Of a DNA stretch of 64,000 bases, positions 18,256 through 27,122 are shown in pieces. The notes beneath the pieces were generated by a model. The model saw only the letters and a list, made by a program, of their open reading frames with translations. It was not told the DNA's origin and did not search any database. Each line of letters begins with the position of its first letter. Positions within the stretch are counted from its first letter, which is position 1. A program made the position numbers and the translations under genes. The DNA lies in contig NZ_CP028897.1 of the NCBI RefSeq assembly GCF_003072645.1, positions 1,811,658 through 1,875,657 on the forward strand. Direction: 5' to 3'. Source of the DNA: Dongshaea marina. Its GTDB lineage: Bacteria; Pseudomonadota; Gammaproteobacteria; Enterobacterales; Aeromonadaceae.

Positions 18256-19881
18256 CTAAAGTTTGAAAGAGCCGACCTGCTCGCGCATATGGCTGACCAG
18301 CTCGTTTAACTGTTTGACGGAACCTGATAGCTTGTCCGTTTCATCACTGGATTGGCGGGTAATATCGTTGACCATGACGATACTGGCGTTAATGCTCTCA
18401 GCAACACTCGCCTGCTCTTCGGCAGCGGTCGCCACCTGGCTGTTAAGATGAGAGATGTTATCGACCGAGCTCATGATATTTTGCAAGGCTTCACCAGCCT
18501 CCTGAACCTTGTGATTGGTTTGCTCAACCTGGGATGATCCCTGATCCATTGATTCGACTGATTCTCTGACGCCCCCCTGCAGTTTTTCGATCATCTGCTC
18601 TATCTCCTGAGTGGAGTGCTGGGTTCTCTGTGCCAGGTGGCGAACCTCATCTGCGACCACGGCAAAGCCGCGCCCCTGTTCACCGGCCCGGGCGGCCTCG
18701 ATTGCTGCGTTCAGGGCCAGTAGATTGGTCTGTTCTGCAATTCCCTTAATCACATCCAGAACCTGTCCTATGTTCTCGCTCTCAGCCGAAAGGTTATTCA
18801 CTACCTGCTGGATCTGCTCAATCCGTTCAGAGAGGGTCTGCATCCCTTGAATTGACTGGTTTACCACCTCATGACCTGTTGTCGCGTGATTTAGGGCTGT
18901 CGTCGCAGCGTCTGAGGCGTCGGTGGTGCTCTTGGCGACTTCATTGACGGTGGCTGTCATCTGGTTCATCGCTGTTGCGGTTTGCTCGGTTTCACTTTGC
19001 TGTTGTAGCATGCGATCTGAGGTCATCTGGGTAAAATGATGCAGCTCTGAGGATGCATCCGAGATGGTATTGGTTACACCGGATATATTGCTCAAAATGG
19101 TGCGAAGGTGCTCAAATAGTTGATTCAGGTTATAGGAGATCCGTCCCAGTTCATCGTGATTATAGATCTCAAACTGGATCTTTAGATCGGAGTTTTTTCG
19201 GGCCAGGTTTAGTCCCGACATGATATTGTTGACCGGCTTCATGACCGAGCGGTTTAACCAGACCCCAAGTACGATACAGATAAGGATCACCAACAGGGTC
19301 AGCCCGTTAAACAGATAAAGGGCACTGCTATAGATGGAATCGATTCGATCCCGCTCTTCGGCGGCAACCTTGAGCTGCAGATTCACCAGCTCGGTGATCT
19401 TGTTACTGATGGGATCTATGGTTTGATAGGCTAACGGAATACTCTCCTGTAGTTGGCCTGGGATATTTCCCTGTTTGGAAGCGAGCAGGGAGAGGATATT
19501 ACGGATCTCCCGGTTCGCAGGCACAAATAGCTGCTTTGCCTGTTCGGCCAGACTTGCTTCTTCGGGCGTGAGCTTGGTTGCCAGGTAACTGGACCATACT
19601 TTACTGATCCTTGCTTGCGCCTCACTAATTCCCTGAGAAGCCTCCTGAGCTGTCATGATCCCCGCATTGGTTTTATTGATCGCATCAATGACCAGCACCG
19701 CATAATCATCGGCAATACTCTTAAGCTGCTCCAGCGGAACTACCCGATCGTTATAGATAGAAACGACCCCCTGTTGAATCGCGTTCATATTCCGGCTGGC
19801 AAGAAATGAGACCAGCACCAGCATAATCAAGGGTATGGTGAGTGAGATCAGGATCTTGTGTCTGACCTGTAACTTATTCAT
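18256..19881 (-). CDS. Methyl-accepting chemotaxis protein
   Basis: 541 aa. TM1 lies near residues 10-30, then a four-helix-bundle type periplasmic sensor, TM2 near 190-212, a HAMP linker and a cytoplasmic signalling domain. The hairpin tip is visible as [20 protein letters not shown] followed by [20 protein letters not shown], the CheA/CheW contact region. It detects a periplasmic ligand that cannot be identified from sequence and signals through CheA. It is an orphan receptor with no other chemotaxis genes nearby. Convergent with the methyltransferase. Confidence 0.92.
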   Translation of the reverse strand: MNKLQVRHKILISLTIPLIMLVLVSFLASRNMNAIQQGVVSIYNDRVVPLEQLKSIADDYAVLVIDAINKTNAGIMTAQEASQGISEAQARISKVWSSYLATKLTPEEASLAEQAKQLFVPANREIRNILSLLASKQGNIPGQLQESIPLAYQTIDPISNKITELVNLQLKVAAEERDRIDSIYSSALYLFNGLTLLVILICIVLGVWLNRSVMKPVNNIMSGLNLARKNSDLKIQFEIYNHDELGRISYNLNQLFEHLRTILSNISGVTNTISDASSELHHFTQMTSDRMLQQQSETEQTATAMNQMTATVNEVAKSTTDASDAATTALNHATTGHEVVNQSIQGMQTLSERIEQIQQVVNNLSAESENIGQVLDVIKGIAEQTNLLALNAAIEAARAGEQGRGFAVVADEVRHLAQRTQHSTQEIEQMIEKLQGGVRESVESMDQGSSQVEQTNHKVQEAGEALQNIMSSVDNISHLNSQVATAAEEQASVAESINASIVMVNDITRQSSDETDKLSGSVKQLNELVSHMREQVGSFKL

Positions 19882-19991
19882 GGCTCGCTCCCTGCCCGTT
19901 GTTCCATTATCATCTTTAACTTAGAACATATTTCCTGACTAAAACAGTCGGATATAGAGTCGCCGATCAATTAATCCACAAGAGTGACGCA

Positions 19992-20558
19992 ATGACAGAA
20001 TATGAGTTGCAGCGAAAAAGCAGTCAGTTATTGGAGCAGGATCCTCTTCGGCTTCACTGCCTACAGGCGGCCAGGACTCTCGAGCTACCAGATTGGTATC
20101 TGGGGGCGGGTTTTGTTCGGAATCTGATCTGGGATCACCTGCACCATAAGAGGGAGCCGACGCCATTAAATGATGTGGATTGTGTCTTCTTCGATCCTCA
20201 GGATCTCTCCCGGGAAAAGGAGCTTGCTCTTGAAAATCGGCTTCGTCAGTTAGTACCTCAGGTTTGCTGGGAGGTTCGTAATCAGGCCAGAATGCATCTA
20301 AAGCATGCTGATGCGCCATATAGGGACAGTGCCGATGCCATTGCTCAGTGGGTTGAGGCGCCGACCTGTGTCGGAGTCAGGCTCCTGGGCTCAGGGAAGA
20401 TGATGTTTACCGCACGCTTTGGTCTTAAGGAGAACTGGTCACTCAAGGTCAGGCCAAACCCTCTGGTCAATCGCCCAATCTCTTTATACAGACAGAGGGT
20501 CCGAGACAAGAATTGGCAGCAAAACTGGCCAAATTTAACTGTTTTTGAGATGGCGTGA
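19992..20558 (+). CDS. Nucleotidyltransferase family protein (DUF925/COG3575-like)
   Basis: 188 aa. DWYLGAGFVRNLIWDHL and LNDVDCVFFDP fit the GxG...D-x-D catalytic layout of the minimal nucleotidyltransferase family once called DUF925 (COG3575). Further family-like segments are WEVRNQARMHLKH and SADAIAQWVE. Cytoplasmic. The nucleotidyl acceptor is unknown for the family. It overlaps the frame leading to the next gene, so the two may be cotranscribed. Confidence 0.75.
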   Translation: MTEYELQRKSSQLLEQDPLRLHCLQAARTLELPDWYLGAGFVRNLIWDHLHHKREPTPLNDVDCVFFDPQDLSREKELALENRLRQLVPQVCWEVRNQARMHLKHADAPYRDSADAIAQWVEAPTCVGVRLLGSGKMMFTARFGLKENWSLKVRPNPLVNRPISLYRQRVRDKNWQQNWPNLTVFEMA

Positions 20559-20635
20559 TCCCGGTTTTTGATCTTTATCATCAGACTCGATATGGTGAGA
20601 TAGAGTCATTAGAGAACAGCGGTTGGAGAGTTTGG

Positions 20636-21325
20636 ATGAAACAGGTGATCAGTGCTTTACTGCTGGCGTGTGGGGTTGCGCTGGCAGGATGGTTTATAGG
20701 ACATAACTATCTTCAGGTAAATGAACAGAAAACAGTTGCGGTGAAGGGATTGGCTGAGCGGGATGTAAAGTCGGATCTGGGAATTGCAACCTTTCGCTAT
20801 AGCGCTACGGCGGATACTCTTCCGGTGCTTTATCGTAATTTAAAGAGCTCGCAGGATGCGATCATCACGTTTTTAACCAAGTCCGGGTTTGCTAAAAAAG
20901 AGATCCAGATCGGTTTGCCGAATGTTACGGATAACTTCAGTAACAATTATGGGGATAACCGCAAGGCGAAGCGCTATAAGGCCGCATCCCAAATTATCTT
21001 GATGACTCATGATGTCGATTTGGTGGGTAAATCGCTTCAGCAAACTGACCAGTTGGTCTCTAAGGGGATAGTGCTGGATAACGTTCAGCTCACCTATCGC
21101 TACACCAGCCTGAACCAGATCAAGCAGCAGATGCTGACCGAGGCGGTGAAGAATGCGCAGAATGCCGCCGAGGTATTTGCAACCAATGCCCATGCCAAGC
21201 TAGGGAAAATTAAGTTTGCTTCACAGGGACAGTTCAGTATCTCGGATGCAAACGGCAGCTACTCGAATAATGATGTGATGAAAAAAGTGAGGGTAGTGAG
21301 TTCGGTTCGATATCAACTGCATTAA
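20636..21325 (+). CDS. SIMPL domain-containing protein (DUF541)
   Basis: 229 aa from the ATG at 20636, which has GGAGAG five bases upstream; the open frame runs back to 20555 but without support. An N-terminal membrane anchor (VISALLLACGVALAGWF) precedes a SIMPL/DUF541 domain (VAVKGLAERDVKSDLGIATF, then repeated KEIQIGLPNVTDN and DNVQLTYRYTSLNQIKQQ). SIMPL proteins are periplasmic or cell-envelope proteins of unclear role, linked in some bacteria to oxidative stress. Probably in one transcript with the preceding nucleotidyltransferase gene. Confidence 0.78.
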   Translation: MKQVISALLLACGVALAGWFIGHNYLQVNEQKTVAVKGLAERDVKSDLGIATFRYSATADTLPVLYRNLKSSQDAIITFLTKSGFAKKEIQIGLPNVTDNFSNNYGDNRKAKRYKAASQIILMTHDVDLVGKSLQQTDQLVSKGIVLDNVQLTYRYTSLNQIKQQMLTEAVKNAQNAAEVFATNAHAKLGKIKFASQGQFSISDANGSYSNNDVMKKVRVVSSVRYQLH

Positions 21326-21508
21326 CTGACAAGAACCTGGCTCAGGGCTTGGCAGCTTACCTTGAGCTGGGTTCGATGCTTGGTTCAGCTGCGTTCAGAG
21401 TTAACCTATAACAAAATCACTCAAGTGTGAGCTGCTAGTGAGTCAGGAAGAGTCTGGCTCTCTATAATGGTCCCATAGGCTAAACTGCCACTCATAGAAG
21501 GAGCTATC

Positions 21509-21766
21509 GTGACTGTCTACGCCGTTATCAATGCTGTAAACCTGGATAATGATGAGCTAATGGATGAACAGATCCAGCTGGTTAAAGATTACATCGAAGA
21601 GCCTGAGTTTCATCCACTGCTGGCATCGAAACATCTGCTGGTGGAGCTGGCGGGTATGCTGCAGATTGGTGACCATGTAGTTCTCTGTGATTACCGCTCG
21701 GTAGAGCTTGAGAAGCTAACAAAATTGGTCATCGTTTCAGGCTGTATCCTGACCATTCTCGGTTAG
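21509..21766 (+). CDS. Small hypothetical protein
   Basis: 85 aa starting at GTG 21509 with AAGGAG six bases upstream. It is acidic and helix-rich, with MDEQIQLVKDYIEEPEFHP, and a C-terminal hydrophobic stretch (LVIVSGCILTILG). I do not recognise the family. The strong ribosome site and lack of overlap with other genes support a real gene. Confidence 0.5.
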   Translation: MTVYAVINAVNLDNDELMDEQIQLVKDYIEEPEFHPLLASKHLLVELAGMLQIGDHVVLCDYRSVELEKLTKLVIVSGCILTILG

Positions 21767-21817
21767 CTAAAAAGACCGAGCCTGGCCTCCTGCTGTCACA
21801 GGGGGCTGGCTGTAGAG

Positions 21818-22510
21818 CTACTTATCCTCCGGTCGTTTAAGGATCGCTTGGTTTTGCTCTCTTAAAGTCGCAAACCGCTGCTCCAGGGTATGCAGATGTC
21901 CGGGGACGGGAGCTATCATCACCTTTCCTTCACCACTAAAGGTATTCACTAATCCCTCCCCGGAAAATAGCGTCGATAGTAGCTTGCGGGATGATTTAGC
22001 GACTTCGAAGGTGACGCACTCCTGGCGAGCGACCGCAAAGTTACCATCCACAGTTAGTTTACGCCCGGCAAGATCAATGGTCTGAATCGGGCCGGGGGAG
22101 CTGATGACCAGCTTTCCTGTGCCAGAGACTTTGGTCTGGAAGTACCCCTCATCACTTAAAAGCCCTCCGATCATCTTATTTTGAAAAAGCTCAAGCTCCA
22201 GTGATAACTCGGAGGCAACATAGCAGCCTTGATCGATGATCCACTGTTCATCCTGAAGTTCGACTACTGTGAAGTTGTCAAAACTGGGTTCCAGCCAGAT
22301 CTCTCCCTTGCCCTGATAAATCGGCCGAATCATTTTCTCTGACGTGAGGAGTGACTTGAAAAAACCAGTGATGGAGGGGGCCTTCGCCTCCATCTCTATC
22401 TCCCCTAAAGACCAGGAGAGCTGACCGGATTCTGTTTGAACTGCATCATCTTCAAGGGTGATTTTCAGCTGGTGGTAGAGTTGCTGCTCAAGGATTTCAA
22501 AGTGAATCAT
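21818..22510 (-). CDS. AIM24 family protein
   Basis: 230 aa, mostly beta-strand. Segments GEIEMEAKAPSITGFFKSLL, GYFQTKVSGTGKLVISSPGP and LVNTFSGEGKVMIAPVPG repeat the G-x-G-x-L/V-x(3)-P pattern of the AIM24/TRAP-like family. The family name comes from a yeast mitochondrial protein; bacterial members are of unknown function. No signal peptide, so probably cytoplasmic. It converges with the 85-aa gene. Confidence 0.75.
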   Translation of the reverse strand: MIHFEILEQQLYHQLKITLEDDAVQTESGQLSWSLGEIEMEAKAPSITGFFKSLLTSEKMIRPIYQGKGEIWLEPSFDNFTVVELQDEQWIIDQGCYVASELSLELELFQNKMIGGLLSDEGYFQTKVSGTGKLVISSPGPIQTIDLAGRKLTVDGNFAVARQECVTFEVAKSSRKLLSTLFSGEGLVNTFSGEGKVMIAPVPGHLHTLEQRFATLREQNQAILKRPEDK

Positions 22511-22882
22511 GGTGATATCTCATTTTTATGAGAGGGCTTATTTCAGGTTAGTTCATATCCAGGCCGCAGGAATGGGAGCTAAAGCATAGCCAAGTGGATA
22601 TGTGATAGATAGATCACATTTTGCAAAATCGATTTAGCAAAAAGAGTTGTCACAGCTGAAAGGTGTCGGCTAGGCTGAATTTGTTTGTAATTAAGCTATT
22701 TTGAATTGAGGTCATCCAGCGTCATTTTTTCTTGATAAAGAAATGAATCTGATTAGAGCTATAACTGAAACTCATAGAGTTATTCCTAGGGTCACGGGAA
22801 CGATTTTATTAGAGTGTGCGGAACATTAAATCCGACTGTTCGGTTCAAATTGTCATCTCAGAGCTATGAAGAAGGAGACTTT
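22511..22882. promoter_or_regulatory. Regulatory region before the T6SS island, with inverted repeat and half-palindrome
   Basis: This AT-rich 372-base gap holds TGTGATAGATAGATCACA (22601-22618), a perfect inverted repeat with spacing two bases wider than a normal CRP site. It also has AGGGTCACGGGAACG (22788-22802). The GGGAACG half matches the palindrome found in four T6SS promoters, and TGTCAT at 22851 is placed like their -10 but two bases farther away. Probably a degenerate member of the same promoter class. Confidence 0.4.
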
Positions 22883-23056
22883 ATGTTATCCAGAAAATTA
22901 TCATTGTTTCTATTTGGATTCTGGCTACTGGGCATATGGCAGATCGCCTTTTGGACAATCACTGATGATTGGGAAAACAACTGGGCTTCTGAAAAACCGA
23001 CGGTCAGCTCATCTTATCAATCTCAAAGTACTGACACACAGATGCATAAGATGTAA
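22883..23056 (+). CDS. Small single-pass membrane protein at T6SS island edge
   Basis: 57 aa from ATG 22883 with AAGGAG five bases upstream. It has one membrane segment (LFLFGFWLLGIWQIAFW) and a polar tail. The N-terminus (LSRKLSLFLFGFWLLGI) resembles that of the 105-aa protein ending the tssJKLM operon at 57526 (LFRKVPVIFFGVWCLGI), sharing L-x-R-K, FG-x-W and LGI. It precedes family X gene 1 by 50 bases, probably in one transcript. Function unknown; the pairing suggests a T6SS-associated membrane protein. Confidence 0.6.
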   Translation: MLSRKLSLFLFGFWLLGIWQIAFWTITDDWENNWASEKPTVSSSYQSQSTDTQMHKM

Positions 23057-23106
23057 TTGCTATTTTTCATGGCTCTATCTATTCACCGTGACTCAAGGAG
23101 ATGATG

Positions 23107-24102
23107 ATGGCAGATATAATAATGACAATCACACAACCGGATGCAAATCAGGTATTTGATACCTCTGATTCCGTGAGGATTCAGGTATCCATTTCGGGTG
23201 ATGATACCAGTCAAATCAATAAAGTATCCTTCTACTATCAGGGGCAAGGAGATGAATCTGCAAGCTTAATCGACTCTGATAGCTTACCTGATCCTCAGTG
23301 TAGCTGGAGTGCTCCATCTGTTAAGAGTGATACTGAATATACTTTATCTGCTCAAGCCTTTTCATATGATGGAACTGCGATAGGGGATGTGGCAACTTGC
23401 AGTGTCAGGGTAAACAAAGATCCATCAGTCCAGAATAAAACGCCTTACGAAAATGGCTCACAAAATCTTGGATATGGAAGTGATGGGAAAGATTTTGGGG
23501 CCGATTGGGGGAAAGCCAACTTTTCAATAACAGCTCAGAACAAGTGGGGACTAACCTTAGGCATCTCTCAGAATATAACCGTTGGTATGAAATCCTATAC
23601 CACTATTGGCGGGACCTTTAATGTCAATGTCGCTTTTGGCGCGGACTTCAATCTGACGGGAAAGCTGGGAGTCAGTGCAGGTTGTAAGTCTAATTTTGAT
23701 AGTAAGGTGGTAGATCTCAGAGCGGATAGTGAAGAGGTTGCTGCTTCAAAATTTGAAGCAAAGTTGAATAAGACAGGTGTAGTCCTGGGTTTAAAAACAG
23801 TAATGGACTCTCATGTAAAAGCATTGAATAAGCGGGTAAATATCACTAATCAAGATATAGTATCATGCCAGTCAAAAGTGCGACAGCATACGACTTTAAT
23901 TAGCTCACACTCTAATAAATTTGATCAGGTTAACAATAGATTTAGTTCAGTTTCTTCAAGTATAGAAAGTGTTCAATCACAGTTGTCGGACTTGAATTCC
24001 GATATCCAATTTGTTGATTCCAGGGTTTGTCAGGCAAAGAGTGAGATAAAAAGTAATACAGCACGAATAGAATCAATAGAGGGTGTAGTGATTGTTGGTT
24101 GA
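23107..24102 (+). CDS. Family X protein 1 (T6SS-island paralogue; Ig-like N-domain, coiled-coil C-end)
   Basis: 331 aa from ATG 23107, preceded by AAGGAG; two further in-frame ATGs lie just upstream. I recognise no named family. Residues 1-100 look like a bacterial Ig-like beta-sandwich (DSVRIQVSISGDDTSQINKV, then YTLSAQAF). Residues about 110-230 are the family core: ENGSQNLGYGSDG, ANFSITAQNKWGLTLGISQN, ITVGMKSYT, then EEVAASKFEAKLNKTG. The final 90 residues are a heptad coiled coil. No signal peptide or membrane helix. It has three paralogues in this island. AT-rich compared with flanking housekeeping genes. A secreted T6SS cargo or spike accessory is an inference only. Confidence 0.65.
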   Translation: MADIIMTITQPDANQVFDTSDSVRIQVSISGDDTSQINKVSFYYQGQGDESASLIDSDSLPDPQCSWSAPSVKSDTEYTLSAQAFSYDGTAIGDVATCSVRVNKDPSVQNKTPYENGSQNLGYGSDGKDFGADWGKANFSITAQNKWGLTLGISQNITVGMKSYTTIGGTFNVNVAFGADFNLTGKLGVSAGCKSNFDSKVVDLRADSEEVAASKFEAKLNKTGVVLGLKTVMDSHVKALNKRVNITNQDIVSCQSKVRQHTTLISSHSNKFDQVNNRFSSVSSSIESVQSQLSDLNSDIQFVDSRVCQAKSEIKSNTARIESIEGVVIVG

Positions 24103-25055
24103 CATGATTTGTTATTTGTGGGGTTTTCAAGTACATTCCTAGCTAATAATTTCACTCTTACTCTGAAAGAGCTTTTTAACAAAAACCTCCTGAGATATCT
24201 AACTCGAAACGACTATTATGGTTGTAGATGGAATTGATAATATATGACTGGTGAGCCCTGTTGATCTGGGGTTAAATCTCAAATATGAAGAAAAGTCAGA
24301 TTTTATCTGAATTGAGGAATGGCCGTTTAATGAGGTAGGTATAAGCATAAAAGTATCGGATATAGTATCCAATCAGGCTTAGGTATTGTTCATACTTTTT
24401 CGAGAGTCATGATTATGGTTTGAGCAGTTTTTATATCGAGGTGATTCTGTTCAAGAGATGAGGAGGATATATAGTTCGGTTAACTTTTGTGGTACTTGTA
24501 TGGCGACTATCCTGCTTGGAAGAATTTCAAAAATGAGTGATGAAATCTAACACCATGATAATTTTAATGCTGAATTAAGTAGAGGACAAATGTCGTTTTG
24601 ATCACAGTTTGCTAAACTGGTTTAGCATTTGGCTGTATAAAGCGCAGTTTTGGGTTAGTCTGGAGTCGGTGATTTATTGTACAGGCCCATACTAAGCAGT
24701 TTTAGCTGCTATGACTAATACTCATATATTCCCGGCTTTGAATGAAGCAGCTGTTATCTGAATCAAGGCTGAATTCGAGCTGATATTCCTATAAGGAATG
24801 AATATATTCATAGTTATAGAAATAAATCAGGTGTAAAATGATTTTTGATAACTGTTTGATTTGTATTGGATAAGATTAAAAATTCACATATCAACTGTAA
24901 GGTTATCGGAAGTGTTTTAATTTAACGAAAGGCTGCAAGGGGCATTTATTGTAAGGGTCACACAATAATCATCACTATTGACATCTTCTGGATATCGAAT
25001 CAGAAATCTATTTCCATAATTCTGGCATGGATTTCTCCTTCAAGAGGAGCTGATA
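24103..25055. other. Gene-free AT-rich region between family X genes 1 and 2
   Basis: About 950 bases with no convincing coding frame on either strand. It holds a perfect inverted repeat GCTAAACTGGTTTAGC (24611-24626), AGGGTCAC at 24954-24961 (also found before the first small gene of the island at 22788) and TTGACA at 24978-24983 as a possible -35 for family X gene 2. No palindrome GGGAACGTTCCC is present. The length without genes suggests decay of former content or recombination. Confidence 0.4.
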
Positions 25056-26072
25056 ATGACAGATCTAACCCTTAGCCTGACAAGTTCAAAAACGGCTTGT
25101 AATGTATCTGATGAGATTACACTGAGCGCATCGTTCACTGGTGATGATAGTCTCCTGGAGAAAATAGAATTTTATGGATGCGAAAAAAGTAAGTGGAGTG
25201 AGGAGGATATAGGAGATCTCATCTCCTCAGACACGCCTCCTAACCCGAGGGCAGCCTGGACAGCTCCTTCTAAAAAAAGTGATACGGTTTATATATTTAC
25301 AGCTAAAGGACTGCAGAAGGATGGGAGCCAGTTGGGCGAGCTCGTCACTTGTAATATCACTGTCAAAAAAGATCCGGCCGAGCAGAATAATACGCCCTAT
25401 GAGAATGGCTCCCAAAACCTGGGCTATTGCAGTGACGGTACAAATTGGGGCTTCGGTTGGGGGGATGCCAATTTTTCAATTAAAGCCCAGAATAAGTGGT
25501 CTCTCACCCTTGGGATTGCTCAGGATATTACGGTTGGAGCAAAGTCCTATACATTAATTGGTGGCAGCACCTCGATCAATTTTGCTGTGGGGCTTGATGT
25601 AAACTGCACTGCGAAGATTGAGCTTGCTCTGCTTGAGAAAAAGCTTTCTTTCAAGGGATTTAAGTGTAAGTACCAGAGCGATAAAGTGGTTGCTGAAGAG
25701 TTTGATACTAAGCTTCAGAAGTCAGAAGTGATCATGTCTATGATGAACTTCACCAATAGTGAGCTCAATGCAGTTGGGCAAAAGATCGCGACTAACACTC
25801 AATCAATACAAACGAATGCACAAAATATTACAGCTCAGACCAATCGAATCGATACTTCGATTCAAAGAATTGATGATAATGAGATGTCCATTGTCAATGT
25901 CGCTCTGAGTGTGGACGATACAGAGGCCGAGCTCAGAAGCTGCACAACACGCGTGGATCAAGTTTCAGCACAAGTGCAGCAAGTATCGACCCGGGTTGAT
26001 AACGCAGAAACCGCGATCAATACGGTTGGGGGAGTTGCTATGACGACGGCTGCGATCATGATGTTTTCGTAG
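25056..26072 (+). CDS. Family X protein 2 (T6SS-island paralogue)
   Basis: 338 aa, with AGGAG six bases before ATG 25056. It is the closest paralogue of family X protein 1: both contain TPYENGSQNLGY, then ANFSI-x-AQNKW-x-LTLGI-x-Q and ITVG-x-KSYT. The N-terminal Ig-like region (DEITLSASFTGDDSLLEKIE) and C-terminal heptad repeats (TNTQSIQTNAQNITAQTNR) are conserved in character rather than sequence. The core ends with DKVVAEEFDTKLQKS. No signal peptide. It sits 530 bases before tssB and has its own leader. Function unknown; see the family finding. Confidence 0.65.
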   Translation: MTDLTLSLTSSKTACNVSDEITLSASFTGDDSLLEKIEFYGCEKSKWSEEDIGDLISSDTPPNPRAAWTAPSKKSDTVYIFTAKGLQKDGSQLGELVTCNITVKKDPAEQNNTPYENGSQNLGYCSDGTNWGFGWGDANFSIKAQNKWSLTLGIAQDITVGAKSYTLIGGSTSINFAVGLDVNCTAKIELALLEKKLSFKGFKCKYQSDKVVAEEFDTKLQKSEVIMSMMNFTNSELNAVGQKIATNTQSIQTNAQNITAQTNRIDTSIQRIDDNEMSIVNVALSVDDTEAELRSCTTRVDQVSAQVQQVSTRVDNAETAINTVGGVAMTTAAIMMFS

Positions 26073-26268
26073 AGAAATATTTTGCATTAGAGCAGAGTCA
26101 TACAGTTGTCATAAAGGCAAACTAGAATTTCCAGCAGCATGAAATAGAGCATAGTGGTGGGATGAGAATGCATGAAGAGAAGGTTTAAAAAATGATGAAC
26201 TTCTATCTGATTTCATTCGTTCTCTTTAATAAATACGGAGAGTTATTGAAAAGGGTTTCAATCCCGTA

Positions 26269-26327
26269 GGGAACGTTCCCATTTTGTGATCAAGATAACT
26301 TTTTTCATAAATTGTTCTTTCTATCAT
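26269..26327 (+). promoter_or_regulatory. T6SS-type promoter A (tssB operon)
   Basis: Palindrome GGGAACGTTCCC at 26269-26280, then TGTGA-N6-TAACT at 26285-26300, and a -10 element TATCAT at 26322-26327. There is no -35 consensus. Counting the -10 as -12 to -7, the palindrome is centred at -59.5 and the TGTGA site at -41.5, the class II activator position. The same layout and spacing occur in three other copies in this window. Confidence 0.72.
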
Positions 26328-26334
26328 TAAATGG

Positions 26335-26427
26335 CTCTGACGTCAGAGGATGTCATAACTTTTTGAATGTGGGTTGATATAGCTATTTGAGACCCCATCT
26401 ATTTTGTATGGCCAACCTTGTTGGCCA
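26335..26427 (+). promoter_or_regulatory. tssB leader palindromes
   Basis: The 5' leader of tssB (about 270 nt) holds two perfect inverted repeats. CTCTGACGTCAGAG (26335-26348) falls at the predicted transcription start, and TGGCCAAC-CTT-GTTGGCCA (26409-26427) lies about 75 nt in. They could be an operator and a leader hairpin. Neither is present in the other three promoter copies. Confidence 0.4.
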
Positions 26428-26603
26428 AGGAAAATGAAAAGGGAGTTTTTCAGGATCAGGATGATGGCATTGCTTATTCAGCTTTTATTCAATCAATTCT
26501 GGTTTTATAGGAATACTCCCGGCGAGATGTGGCGGCTCTCACCGTAAAGGGTGTAACAGACGGACATCTGTTTACTAGCGTATTCGAGAAGGAGAAGTTG
26601 GAG

Positions 26604-27122
26604 ATGGCAAAAGAAGGCTCGTTGGCTCCAAAAGAGCGGGTGAATATTGTATATCGTCCCGCAACTGGTGGAGCTCAGGAAGATGTTGAGCTGCCTCTCA
26701 AGATGTTGGTGGTCGGTGACTTTACCCAGCGCGAAGATGAGCGCATGGTGGAAGAGCGCGCCCCGATCAATATCGATAAGGATAATTTCAACGAAGTACT
26801 TAAGGCCCAGGGACTGGAGCTTGAGATGAATGTACCACGCCGCCTGGCTGGCTCAGTTGAGGATGATTTGCTTCCGGTGAGCCTGAAGTTTGATTCCCTG
26901 CGCGATTTTGAGCCGGATCAGATTATCCAGAAGGTTCCGGAGCTGGCCAAGCTGTTGGAGCTGCGTGAAGCCCTCAAGGCCCTCAAGAGTCCACTGAGCA
27001 ATGTTCCGGCGTTTCGTAAAAAAATTCAGGCTTTAGTTCAGGATGAGTCCGCCAGGGAAGCTCTTTTAGCCGAGCTGGGTATTGATGCAGAAGAAGCTCA
27101 GGGAGAAGAGGTCGATGGCTGA
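26604..27122 (+). CDS. tssB: T6SS sheath protein TssB (VipA)
   Basis: 172 aa, small subunit of the contractile sheath. MAKEGSLAPKERVNIVYRPA followed by VELPLKMLVVGDFT is the conserved family start, so ATG 26604 (GGAG upstream) is preferred over a GTG at 26529. RAPINIDKDNFNEVL and the C-terminal LKSPLSN...RKKIQ are typical. It forms sheath protomers with TssC, whose gene overlaps it by eight bases. First gene of the tssBC-hcp-EFGH-vgrG operon behind promoter A. Confidence 0.95.
   Translation: MAKEGSLAPKERVNIVYRPATGGAQEDVELPLKMLVVGDFTQREDERMVEERAPINIDKDNFNEVLKAQGLELEMNVPRRLAGSVEDDLLPVSLKFDSLRDFEPDQIIQKVPELAKLLELREALKALKSPLSNVPAFRKKIQALVQDESAREALLAELGIDAEEAQGEEVDG

Noticed and set aside
26269-26327. 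Sigma-54 promoter reading of the shared T6SS element
   Set aside because: No GG-N10-GC pair at the right spacing; the TATCAT box and activator spacing fit sigma-70.
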